Positions 1 through 5,309 of a stretch of DNA of 6,470 bases are shown piece after piece. Every line of letters starts with the position of its first letter. Within the stretch, counting starts at the first letter, position 1. A program made the translations under genes and the position numbers. The notes below the pieces were generated by a model. That model had not been told where the DNA came from. It was given only the letters and a program-made list of their open reading frames with translations, and made no database searches. The stretch lies in assembly GCA_016219165.1 (NCBI GenBank), contig JACRCB010000209.1, positions 1 through 6,470 on the forward strand. The letters are read 5' to 3'. The DNA is from Deltaproteobacteria bacterium (GTDB taxonomy: Bacteria; Desulfobacterota; GWC2-55-46; DRQE01).

Positions 1-292
1 CCTCGGCGCAGTGGACCGTTATGAAATCCACCCCTAATTTCGAGGCGGCCTTTGTAGCCCTCCTTACGGTTTCAGGGATATCGTGGAACTTCATGTCGAG
101 GAAGACCTTTACATCCGGCGCCTCTTCTTTTATTGCCTTAACGGCCATTGGTCCTTCGCTTACAAAGAGTTCAAGCCCTATTTTAAAGACCCCGACATGG
201 CCTTTCAGAAGCCGCACAAAACCGAGGGCTTGCTTTAGGGTCGGAAGGTCAAGCGGGAAGATTATCCTGTCTTTTGGGGAGAGTTTTTCCAT
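1..292 (-). CDS. pyrF: Orotidine-5'-phosphate decarboxylase, N-terminal part (cut by left edge)
   Basis: PyrF decarboxylates orotidine 5'-phosphate to UMP, the last step of de novo pyrimidine synthesis, in the cytoplasm. The 97 visible residues contain the family landmarks in order: the substrate-binding Asp in FPLDLPT (D15), the Lys in GVFKIGLELF (K37), the catalytic D66-x-K68-x-x-D71 in FLDMKFHDIPET, and the start of the next strand, DFITVHCAE. The rest of the barrel lies beyond position 1. An in-frame TAG sits directly before the ATG, so no longer start is possible. No Shine-Dalgarno is visible upstream; the purine-rich stretch there (GGAGGAAAGGG) is on the opposite strand. The gene lies 193 bases downstream of pyrE on the same strand. 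Identity is secure; only completeness is unknown. Confidence 0.95.
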   Translation of the reverse strand, partial: MEKLSPKDRIIFPLDLPTLKQALGFVRLLKGHVGVFKIGLELFVSEGPMAVKAIKEEAPDVKVFLDMKFHDIPETVRRATKAASKLGVDFITVHCAE

Positions 293-342
293 CTACATGG
301 AGGAAAGGGAAAATCTAAGATTATTGAAGCTCAATTTATTGC

Positions 343-438
343 CATTGCGGCGAGCCGAAACCCCAGGCAAGAGACTACAGGAAAATGTGGTAATCTCTTT
401 TTTTCAAACGAGATAGAGATTGCCACGTCGCTTACTCC
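343..438. repeat. Degenerate palindromic repeat between pyrE and pyrF
   Basis: The 193-base gap between pyrE and pyrF has no plausible gene. It contains a clear imperfect inverted repeat: arms at 385-398 and 415-428 (AGAGATTGCCACGT on the right) match at 12 of 14 positions. In a plus-strand RNA both mismatches become G-U pairs; in a minus-strand RNA they would be A-C mismatches. On the outer sides are CATTGCGGCGAGCCGAA (343-359) and CACGTCGCTTACTCC (424-438). From memory, these resemble the two ends (CATTGCGAG and GCAATCTC types) of a dispersed palindromic repeat seen in many Gram-negative genomes. The inverted repeat is seen directly; membership of that repeat family is inference. On the minus strand the hairpin is followed by only four T, so it is a poor intrinsic terminator. 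Confidence 0.45.
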
Positions 439-485
439 CCTTTTTGGTTACCGGATAATCAGTTAAGTTGTTCCGGGCAAATAAT

Positions 486-1127
486 TTACGAAAGCGGTTG
501 GAGGGGGCAATGAGTATTTTCTCGACGTTTTGATATCTTATCGGTGTTTTTTTTTATCTTCTGTTCGCTCAACTTTTCCAACAGTTCTTCTTTTGTAAAT
601 ATTGCTTCAACTTCACACTCGGCTGCGCTCTTTATGTTTTCCAAACCATTTTGTTCTTGCCTATCAATGAGAACAAGAACTTTTTTTATCTCGAATCCCT
701 TCTCTTTTGCCCTTTTTATCGCCTTTATAGTAGACCCCCCCGTCGTAACCACATCGTCCACAACAACGACTTTTGCCCCTTTCGTGAGCGGACCTTCTAT
801 TTGCTGCATGGTTCCATGTTTTTTAGGCTCTTTCCTCACGACGAATACCGCAAGAGGTTTCCCCTTAAGGTTGCTTATAAGTGCGGTAGCGTATGCTATG
901 GGGTCAGCCCCGAGGGTAAGTCCGCCTATGCCGTCAACCGAGGCGTCTTTTATCTTTTCAAAAAAGATATTACCGATGGCTTCCATCGCATCAGCGCGGT
1001 AAGTAGTCTTTTTTGAATCGATATAGACATTGCTTCTTTCTCCGCACGCAAGTTTAAAACCTCGCTTAGAATCATACTTAAAGGAATGTTCATATAGGAT
1101 GTCGAGAAGCTGCTGTTTGTAGTCCAT
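486..1127 (-). CDS. pyrE: Orotate phosphoribosyltransferase
   Basis: PyrE joins orotate to PRPP to give orotidine 5'-phosphate, the substrate of PyrF encoded next on the same strand. From the ATG at 1127 the product is 213 residues, usual for the family. Visible features are the substrate region YIDSKKTTYRA (35-45), GGLTLGADPIA (68-78), the flexible catalytic loop RKEPKKHG (98-105) and the PRPP-binding loop VVVVDDVVTTGGST (120-133). The frame stays open upstream to a TTG at 1175, but that adds 16 unconserved residues and has no ribosome site. The ATG at 1127 has a short AAAGGGA just before it and a normal family N-terminus, so I chose it. The last 20 or so residues are basic and polar and look like a loose tail. 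The gene starts 68 bases after kamA ends; no promoter is obvious in that gap, so co-transcription with kamA is possible. Confidence 0.95.
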   Translation of the reverse strand: MDYKQQLLDILYEHSFKYDSKRGFKLACGERSNVYIDSKKTTYRADAMEAIGNIFFEKIKDASVDGIGGLTLGADPIAYATALISNLKGKPLAVFVVRKEPKKHGTMQQIEGPLTKGAKVVVVDDVVTTGGSTIKAIKRAKEKGFEIKKVLVLIDRQEQNGLENIKSAAECEVEAIFTKEELLEKLSEQKIKKNTDKISKRRENTHCPLQPLS

Positions 1128-1195
1128 AATCCCTTTTTTAGTCAACACTATAGATTTAATCGGCGATGGAGTCAAGGGAATTCGGGGAGATTTTT

Positions 1196-2362
1196 TTATT
1201 CATCCGGCGCTTCTACATATTCGAATATCTTACCCTCGTAGTTTTTAAGTGTTATCTTCCCGTCCTGGCGGCTTACGACGTATTCTGGGCCTATCGGTAT
1301 TTTTCCTCCTCCACCGGGCGCGTCTATGACAAAGGTCGGCACGGCATATCCGGTTGTGTGTCCCCTGAGTTTCTCTATTATGTTCAGGCCCGTGGATATA
1401 GGGGTTCTGAAGTGCGCCGTGCCGCAGGCCAAGTCGCACTGGTAGAGGTAATACGGCCTTACCCTTATCCGCAAGAGTTTCTGGACGAGTTTTTTCATTA
1501 TTGCGGGCTTGTCGTTTATGCCCTTAAGAAGAACCGTCTGGCTTCCCAGGGGTATTCCGCTGTCGGCGAGCATTTCGCATGCCCTTTTAACCTGAGGGGT
1601 GATTTCCTTCGGGTGCGAGAAGTGTATGCTTATATAAAGGGGATGGTATTTCTTGAGCATGGCCGCGAGTTCCTCGTCCACTCTCATGGGCAGCGCTACA
1701 GGCACCCGCGTGCCTATCCTGAGTATATCGATGTGAGGGATTGCGCGGAGCCTTTTTATGTACTGTTCGAGGTGAGGGGTTGTAAGCATAAGCGGGTCCC
1801 CCCCTGATATGAGGACGTCCCGGATGTTTTTGTCCGCCCTTATGTAACGAAGGGCCTCCTCGAACTGGCCCGGGCCCATGGGAGGCTTTTCCACCCCCAC
1901 AATCCTGTTCCGCGTGCAGTAGCGGCAGTACATGGCGCATGAATCCGTGACAAGGAGAAGCACCCTGTCCGGGTATCTGTGCACAAGCCCGGCAGCGGGC
2001 GAGTGGGAATCTTCCCCGCACGGGTCTACCAGTTCCTCCGGAGAAACCCTGAATTCTTCCGTCCTGGGGATTGCCTGCTTCCTTATCGGGCAGTTCGGGT
2101 CGTTACGGTCTATGAGGGAGAAAAAATAAGGGGTGATGGCCATCGCGAGGCGGCCGTTACTTCTCTTAAACCCTTCCTTTTCCTCCGGGGTGAGTTTTAT
2201 GAGTTTGCGTATGACCTCAAAGGAGGTGATTCGGTTTCTTAACTGCCACTTCCAGTCCGAACTCTCAGGATGACTGTTGGGCTCTTCGATGACCTCACAG
2301 AGATAGTCTCGCGCAAGGTTACCGGGAGGCTCGAATTGTTCCATGGAAGAAGACCCGGACAT
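1196..2362 (-). CDS. kamA: Lysine 2,3-aminomutase (radical SAM, PLP-dependent)
   Basis: KamA moves the alpha-amino group of L-lysine to the beta carbon, giving beta-lysine, using a [4Fe-4S] cluster, S-adenosylmethionine and PLP in the cytoplasm. The 388-residue product has the cluster motif CxxxCxxC (C142, C146, C149), SGGDP (186-190), the PLP lysine K354 in PGGGGK, and both aspartates that hold the lysine substrate: D310 in YQCD and D347 in VIDAPGGGG. By recalled Clostridium subterminale numbering these are D293, D330 and K337, a constant offset of 17. Both Asp favour lysine over glutamate 2,3-aminomutase. Unusually, the protein ends just before the C-terminal Cys-rich zinc tail of the clostridial enzyme, and the partner ligand C268 is lysine here (K285). 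The start at 2362 has GAGGAG eight bases upstream; an internal Met at residue 7 has no comparable site. It follows merR by 12 bases. No acetyltransferase gene (ablB type) or EF-P gene is present to show how beta-lysine is used. Confidence 0.93.
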   Translation of the reverse strand: MSGSSSMEQFEPPGNLARDYLCEVIEEPNSHPESSDWKWQLRNRITSFEVIRKLIKLTPEEKEGFKRSNGRLAMAITPYFFSLIDRNDPNCPIRKQAIPRTEEFRVSPEELVDPCGEDSHSPAAGLVHRYPDRVLLLVTDSCAMYCRYCTRNRIVGVEKPPMGPGQFEEALRYIRADKNIRDVLISGGDPLMLTTPHLEQYIKRLRAIPHIDILRIGTRVPVALPMRVDEELAAMLKKYHPLYISIHFSHPKEITPQVKRACEMLADSGIPLGSQTVLLKGINDKPAIMKKLVQKLLRIRVRPYYLYQCDLACGTAHFRTPISTGLNIIEKLRGHTTGYAVPTFVIDAPGGGGKIPIGPEYVVSRQDGKITLKNYEGKIFEYVEAPDE

Positions 2363-2370
2363 TTTTAGAA

Positions 2371-2377
2371 CTCCTCA
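2371..2377 (-). promoter_or_regulatory. kamA ribosome-binding site abutting the merR stop codon
   Basis: On the minus strand merR ends in TGA (2377-2375), which runs straight into GGAG (2374-2371), eight bases before the kamA ATG. A ribosome finishing merR would stop on the kamA ribosome site, which fits translational coupling of regulator and enzyme. The motif and spacing are seen; the coupling is inferred. Confidence 0.7.
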
Positions 2378-2650
2378 CCCCTCCTTATGGGCTGCATCTT
2401 CAGTCTTTATAAGGGCCATCTGCGGATTTGAGATGTCTTCTATGGCCTTCTCGTAAGCGGTCTTGTATTTGAACCCCTTTTTCAGATACTTCCAGATACA
2501 CTCCACTCTCCTTACATCCTCTTCACTGTATTCTCTGAACTCTTTTTCCCCTATGACCGTCTTTTTCGGCTTTATGTAACCCTTTTGTTCGAGATAATAA
2601 AGTTTGTGTCTGGGAATGTCTATGTGGGCGAGTAGTTCCGGTGTTCTCAT
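2375..2650 (-). CDS. Small MerR-type DNA-binding regulator
   Basis: This 91-residue protein matches the MerR winged-helix DNA-binding domain and little else. The first helix-turn-helix and wing start are at 5-28, with HKLYYLEQKGYIKP in the place of the usual RYYExxGLL motif. The second helical part follows FREYSEEDVRRVECI (38-52), and a helix resembling the MerR GFxxxxA region spans about 59-71. After that only some 20 polar residues remain, so there is no effector-binding domain and no long dimerisation coiled coil. It heads the leftward gene set and is separated from kamA by 12 bases, so it probably controls kamA, itself, or the divergent cytochrome gene across 2651-2914. No strong Shine-Dalgarno precedes the ATG at 2650. 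The family call is confident; target and signal are unknown. Confidence 0.85.
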   Translation of the reverse strand: MRTPELLAHIDIPRHKLYYLEQKGYIKPKKTVIGEKEFREYSEEDVRRVECIWKYLKKGFKYKTAYEKAIEDISNPQMALIKTEDAAHKEG

Positions 2651-2704
2651 AATGGCTCTGTATTGAGTATAAAGATGAATTCATGTTAGATTTTAAAGTT
2701 GAAC

Positions 2705-2730
2705 TTATTATAAGTTTAAGTTTATAATAA
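2705..2730. repeat. AT-rich inverted repeat in the divergent control region
   Basis: TTATTATAA (2705-2713) and TTATAATAA (2722-2730) are perfect inverted copies separated by eight bases. The right arm overlaps the candidate leftward -10 box at 2721-2726, so a protein bound here would cover the start of the merR-kamA transcript. The symmetry is seen; a role as operator is inference. Such AT-only symmetry can also arise by chance. Confidence 0.4.
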
Positions 2731-2751
2731 CATTAAATTTATACTTGTCAA
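2721..2751 (-). promoter_or_regulatory. Candidate leftward promoter for merR-kamA
   Basis: On the minus strand a perfect -35 TTGACA (2751-2746) is followed after 19 bases by TATAAA (2726-2721). A 19-base spacer is longer than usual for sigma-70 and is the spacing typical of promoters controlled by MerR-family proteins, whose gene starts about 70 bases downstream. Transcription would begin near 2714. The boxes are seen; use of this promoter and its control by the adjacent MerR protein are inferred. Confidence 0.5.
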
Positions 2752-2768
2752 GTGAAAATTACTTGACA
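2743..2768. promoter_or_regulatory. Candidate shared operator with two opposed -35 boxes
   Basis: TGTCAAGT (2746-2753) and ACTTGACA (2761-2768) form a perfect 8-base inverted repeat around a 7-base spacer. An extra ACTTG at 2743-2747 makes 2743-2753 palindromic as well. Each outer arm contains TTGACA, one reading left and one reading right, so the repeat is built from the two divergent -35 elements. A protein bound here would affect both directions. The symmetry is seen directly; the binding protein is unknown, and the adjacent MerR-type protein is the obvious candidate. Confidence 0.5.
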
Positions 2769-2788
2769 TATGTGCAAAAAGTGATACT
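2763..2788 (+). promoter_or_regulatory. Candidate rightward promoter for the cytochrome-porin gene
   Basis: A perfect TTGACA (2763-2768) is followed by a poor -10: GATACT after 14 bases or TACTTT after 16 bases. A weak -10 with wrong spacing behind a perfect -35 is typical of a promoter that needs an activator. The transcript would have a leader of roughly 120 bases before the ATG at 2915. No gene or clear riboswitch is visible in that leader, only an imperfect direct repeat of TTTCTAAGAGA (2819-2829 and 2849-2860). Confidence 0.4.
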
Positions 2789-2900
2789 TTTAAGGGGAAA
2801 TGAAGGCGGAGTATTGGATTTCTAAGAGAAAGGTTTCAAATCTTAAAGTTTCTAAAGAGAGATAGGTAGAAAGGAGGGTTTAACAACCATTAGACAAAAA

Positions 2901-2918
2901 GGAGGTTCCATGTCATGA
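2901..2918 (+). promoter_or_regulatory. Strong ribosome site with overlapping decoy start
   Basis: GGAGG (2901-2905) lies nine bases before the cytochrome-porin ATG at 2915. Four bases after it is another ATG (2910) that codes only Met-Ser and then TGA (2916-2918), overlapping the real start. The closer ATG is badly spaced and its frame closes at once, so 2915 is the true start. A second AAGGAGGG at 2871-2878 has no start codon behind it. Confidence 0.7.
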
Positions 2919-4222
2919 AGGTGAAGAGTATTTTTGTTCCACCGTTACTCTTTTTGGTTTTTTTTATCTTCTTCCTTCCGTCCCGGGCAAACGCTGTCCC
3001 GGCATTCGCCCGCCAGACGGGTTTTGCATGCAATACATGCCATTATCAACACTTCCCGACATTAAATGAATTCGGACGCGCCTTCAAGGCGGGCGGCTAT
3101 ACCATGGTGGGCGGGCAGAGCCTTGTAGAGGGGGATTTGTTAAGCCTTCCTTCCGTTCTCAATGCATCGGTAGTGGCAAAGATAAGGTACCAGAAGACGA
3201 ACGGAAGCGACGACCTCGCGGATAAAAGAAATAGAGGCGAACTGCAATTTCCCGATGAGGCCGCCCTTTTCATGGGCGGCAGGGTTGGCGAGCATATAGG
3301 GTTCGTACTCGAGGCCCAGCTTGCGGAGTCCGATGCGCCAACATTTGCGAATTTCAAGATGCCGATAGTTTACGATGTCGGGAACACAAAGTTGAGCCTT
3401 GTCCCGTTCACGACGGACGGTGGCGGAGCGGCGTACGGGTTCGAACTTTTGAATACAGGCGCAATTACGATGCATAAGCCGCTGGAACACGGCGCAGAGA
3501 CCTCTGCCCAGCGGTATCTCGGCACCACCGACGGCGCACCGGCGACCGGCGTCGCCTTTGTGGCCTACCGCGACATCGGTTACGTAAACTTCACCCTCTG
3601 GTCGCCGGAGCATGAGAGTACGGACGCAAAACCGCTCCTGCGCTACGTCCGCGCAGTCCTCACGCCGCATCTCGGAAGCTGGGACCTCGGTTTCGGCGCG
3701 CAGGTGTGGGACGGGGAGACGAAGTTCACGGAAGATACAACGACCATGACCGCGTGCATAGCGCCCGGAGTGCCTCTGGCGGCCTGTACAGTGGTCGGTG
3801 AGATTATAGAGACAACCGTGGTAGCCGGCACGAGGGTGTCTGCCAAGGCATGGGCCGCGGATTTTCAGGCGCAGGGCGCAGTCGGGAGGTTCCCTCTCGG
3901 GGTTTATTTCACCTACGGCGCGGCTGACAGGAGCAGCGCCGTCGAAAATCTTTTTAATTCAAGTACGGCCGACAATAAGAAGGCCTTTACCGCCACTGGA
4001 GAACTCGGGGTCATACCCGGAAGGCTAATGCTCGCCTTGGGATGGCGCAACGCGGACAACGGCATGGCAACCGACAGTAAGGAGGACGCCACTACCGCGG
4101 CCGCCATGTTCCTCCTTACGCAGAACGTCCAGTTTCAGTTAAATCAGACATGGTACAATAATGACATTGACCCTGCCTGGGGAGATAGTCTTACGACCTT
4201 CATGATGTTCGCGGCGTTTTAA
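2915..4222 (+). CDS. Cyc2-like outer-membrane porin-cytochrome c fusion
   Basis: The 435-residue product starts with a signal peptide (Lys at 2 and 4, hydrophobic 6-21, cleavage likely after ANA at 27). The mature N-terminus is PAFARQTG followed by one haem site CNTCH (C39, C42, H43), then PTLNEFGRAFKAGGY. This pattern (PxFARQTGxxCxxCH...LNxFGRxFKxxGY) is the hallmark I know for Cyc2-type fusions. From about residue 80 the chain is a series of short amphipathic, aromatic-edged strands, such as EAALFMGGRVGEHIGFVLEA, GYVNFTLWSP, WDLGFGAQVW and VQFQLNQTWYNND. It ends in FMMFAAF, with the terminal Phe typical of BAM substrates. The likely form is a single haem plugging a barrel in the outer membrane, passing electrons inward; characterised Cyc2 proteins oxidise extracellular Fe(II). 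C281 and C291 may form a disulfide in an external loop. Related fusions occur in organisms not known to oxidise iron, so the architecture is confident and the substrate is not. Confidence 0.8.
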   Translation: MKVKSIFVPPLLFLVFFIFFLPSRANAVPAFARQTGFACNTCHYQHFPTLNEFGRAFKAGGYTMVGGQSLVEGDLLSLPSVLNASVVAKIRYQKTNGSDDLADKRNRGELQFPDEAALFMGGRVGEHIGFVLEAQLAESDAPTFANFKMPIVYDVGNTKLSLVPFTTDGGGAAYGFELLNTGAITMHKPLEHGAETSAQRYLGTTDGAPATGVAFVAYRDIGYVNFTLWSPEHESTDAKPLLRYVRAVLTPHLGSWDLGFGAQVWDGETKFTEDTTTMTACIAPGVPLAACTVVGEIIETTVVAGTRVSAKAWAADFQAQGAVGRFPLGVYFTYGAADRSSAVENLFNSSTADNKKAFTATGELGVIPGRLMLALGWRNADNGMATDSKEDATTAAAMFLLTQNVQFQLNQTWYNNDIDPAWGDSLTTFMMFAAF

Positions 4223-4253
4223 CCCGGACCTTTTGTGAAAAAATAAGGCGCTT

Positions 4254-4308
4254 CCGGAAACTTCCAGATTTTTAAAAATTTTTAGTTAGCAGGGCTGGAA
4301 GTTTCCGG
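4254..4308. repeat. Perfect 14-base inverted repeat between two rightward genes
   Basis: CCGGAAACTTCCAG (4254-4267) and CTGGAAGTTTCCGG (4295-4308) are exact inverted copies around a 27-base AT-rich loop that itself contains runs of A and T. The 111-base gap between the cytochrome-porin stop and the lipoprotein ATG holds nothing else of note. The right arm is followed by CAATAAG rather than a T run, so it is not a normal intrinsic terminator. As RNA it would form a strong hairpin just before the AAGGGAG ribosome site at about 4316-4322. Likely roles are protecting the upstream mRNA 3' end or reducing readthrough; a protein-binding site or small mobile remnant is possible. Confidence 0.7.
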
Positions 4309-4333
4309 CAATAAGAAGGGAGATTCTCCGAAT

Positions 4334-5230
4334 ATGAGGCGTAAATACGGGGCCATAATAGTCTGGATTGCCGCGGCCGCAGTCATTGCCGGCTGCAGCG
4401 GGCCCCTTCATACGGATTACAAGCCGGGGGGAATGGGCGCCTTTAAACTCCAAGGCCCCGCAACAGTCCTCCTTAAGCCATACGCTGACATGAGGGCAGG
4501 GAAAGACCCTAAGAACATCGGCGATATAAAAGCAACTGTGAGCGACATGACTGGAGAGAGCCTCATCCTGGACAAGGACGTCTCAACGTTTGTAACCTCC
4601 GCGGTCAATGATGAACTCTTCGGTGCGGGTTTCAACGTTATCGCTCCGGCACAGGGGAACGAAGGCGCGGACTATGTAATGGAAGGAGAGATAAGACAGT
4701 TCAGGTTCGACATAGGCCCGAGGGATAAAATTGGGGTCGAGATATTCACGAGATTGAAGGATACCTCCGGCAGGGTGGTCTGGTCCGGCGTTGAGAAAGA
4801 AGAGGCCGAGCGGTATGCCGGGGTCATGGGGAACTCGAGGAGGACGATAAGCGATTATATCGTCAAAACCCTTTCGAGCGTGATAAGGAAGACCATTAAA
4901 GAGGCCGCCCCTTCCATAAAGGCCGCGCCTTCCCCGCTTTCTCAAACCCTTTTAGCGCCGGGGAAAGAGGTCGGGCAATATATTACGGATAATGCGGAGG
5001 CAAAAGAGATATCGAAGGGCATTGGCACCCTCTCCATAACCACGGAACCCCGGCGGGCAAAGGTCTATATAGGGGACGTGTATTACGGATTGACTCCGAT
5101 TGCGATAGACCTCCCCCCGGCCACATACGAAGTACGGCTTAAGATGACGGGCTACAAAGACCAGAGCGAAAAGGTGGCTGTAAGGGAGGGTTATAAGACC
5201 GAGATGGAGGTTATTTTTGTAAGGGAATGA
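4334..5230 (+). CDS. Outer-membrane lipoprotein with C-terminal PEGA domain
   Basis: The 298-residue product begins with a lipoprotein signal: MRRK, a hydrophobic stretch, then lipobox IAGC with the lipidated cysteine at 21. Ser follows rather than Asp, which predicts sorting to the outer membrane. Residues 43-190 look like a YajG/LptE-type periplasmic alpha-beta domain: strand VLLKPYADMR, a helix ending in NDELFGAGFNVI, strand ADYVMEGEIRQFRFD, then LKDTSGRVVWSG and a closing helix. This resemblance is by eye and moderate. A Pro/Ala-rich linker follows, and residues 231-298 (GTLSITTEPRRAKVYIGDVY to the end) are a clear PEGA domain, a small beta fold common in surface and envelope proteins. 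It lies 111 bases after the cytochrome-porin gene on the same strand, so it may help that barrel at the outer membrane, but nothing in the sequence proves this. The start is supported by AAGGGAG about 11 bases upstream. Confidence 0.82.
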   Translation: MRRKYGAIIVWIAAAAVIAGCSGPLHTDYKPGGMGAFKLQGPATVLLKPYADMRAGKDPKNIGDIKATVSDMTGESLILDKDVSTFVTSAVNDELFGAGFNVIAPAQGNEGADYVMEGEIRQFRFDIGPRDKIGVEIFTRLKDTSGRVVWSGVEKEEAERYAGVMGNSRRTISDYIVKTLSSVIRKTIKEAAPSIKAAPSPLSQTLLAPGKEVGQYITDNAEAKEISKGIGTLSITTEPRRAKVYIGDVYYGLTPIAIDLPPATYEVRLKMTGYKDQSEKVAVREGYKTEMEVIFVRE

Positions 5231-5239
5231 CCGGATTCC

Positions 5240-5271
5240 CCCGTCAGCTTTATGCGTGGTACACGGGTTTT
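5240..5271 (+). terminator. Weak candidate terminator after the lipoprotein gene
   Basis: CCCGT (5240-5244) can pair with ACGGG (5263-5267), with an alternative inner CGTG/CACG pairing, and TTTT follows at 5268-5271. It lies ten bases after the lipoprotein stop, where a terminator is expected because the next elements run the other way. The stem is short and the loop long, so this is tentative. Confidence 0.25.
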
Positions 5272-5285
5272 GAGGGAAGTTTTAC

Positions 5286-5309
5286 AAAAAAATAAGCATT
5301 GGCCTGAAC
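5286..5309 (-). terminator. U-run terminator closing the candidate non-coding RNA
   Basis: On the minus strand GUUCAGG, a bulged C, CAAUGC, UUA and then seven U (5292-5286) complete the long terminal stem with the 5' end of the candidate RNA. Unlike a usual local hairpin, the pairing partner is the start of the same transcript (5456-5476). The T run and complementarity are seen; termination here is inferred. The plus strand also reads a U5 run after its copy of the stem (5472-5476), so sequence alone does not exclude the opposite orientation. Confidence 0.5.

Noticed and set aside
21..416. 131-codon plus-strand frame at the left end
   Set aside because: It is antisense to the pyrF N-terminus, which has clear catalytic residues, and its tail crosses the palindromic repeat.
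1128..1175. Longer pyrE starting at TTG 1175
   Set aside because: The added 16 residues are not family-like and no Shine-Dalgarno precedes the TTG; the ATG at 1127 gives a normal N-terminus.
1166..1807. 213-codon plus-strand frame
   Set aside because: It is antisense to kamA, whose minus-strand frame has all catalytic motifs. The predicted product resembles nothing known.
1196..2362. Glutamate 2,3-aminomutase or EpmB instead of lysine 2,3-aminomutase
   Set aside because: Both lysine-binding Asp (D310, D347) are present, whereas the glutamate enzyme has Lys and Asn there; no EF-P genes are nearby and the N-terminal region is of KamA type.
3140..3670. 176-codon minus-strand frame
   Set aside because: It lies within the cytochrome-porin gene on the opposite strand and mirrors its codon pattern; there is no domain and no start signal.
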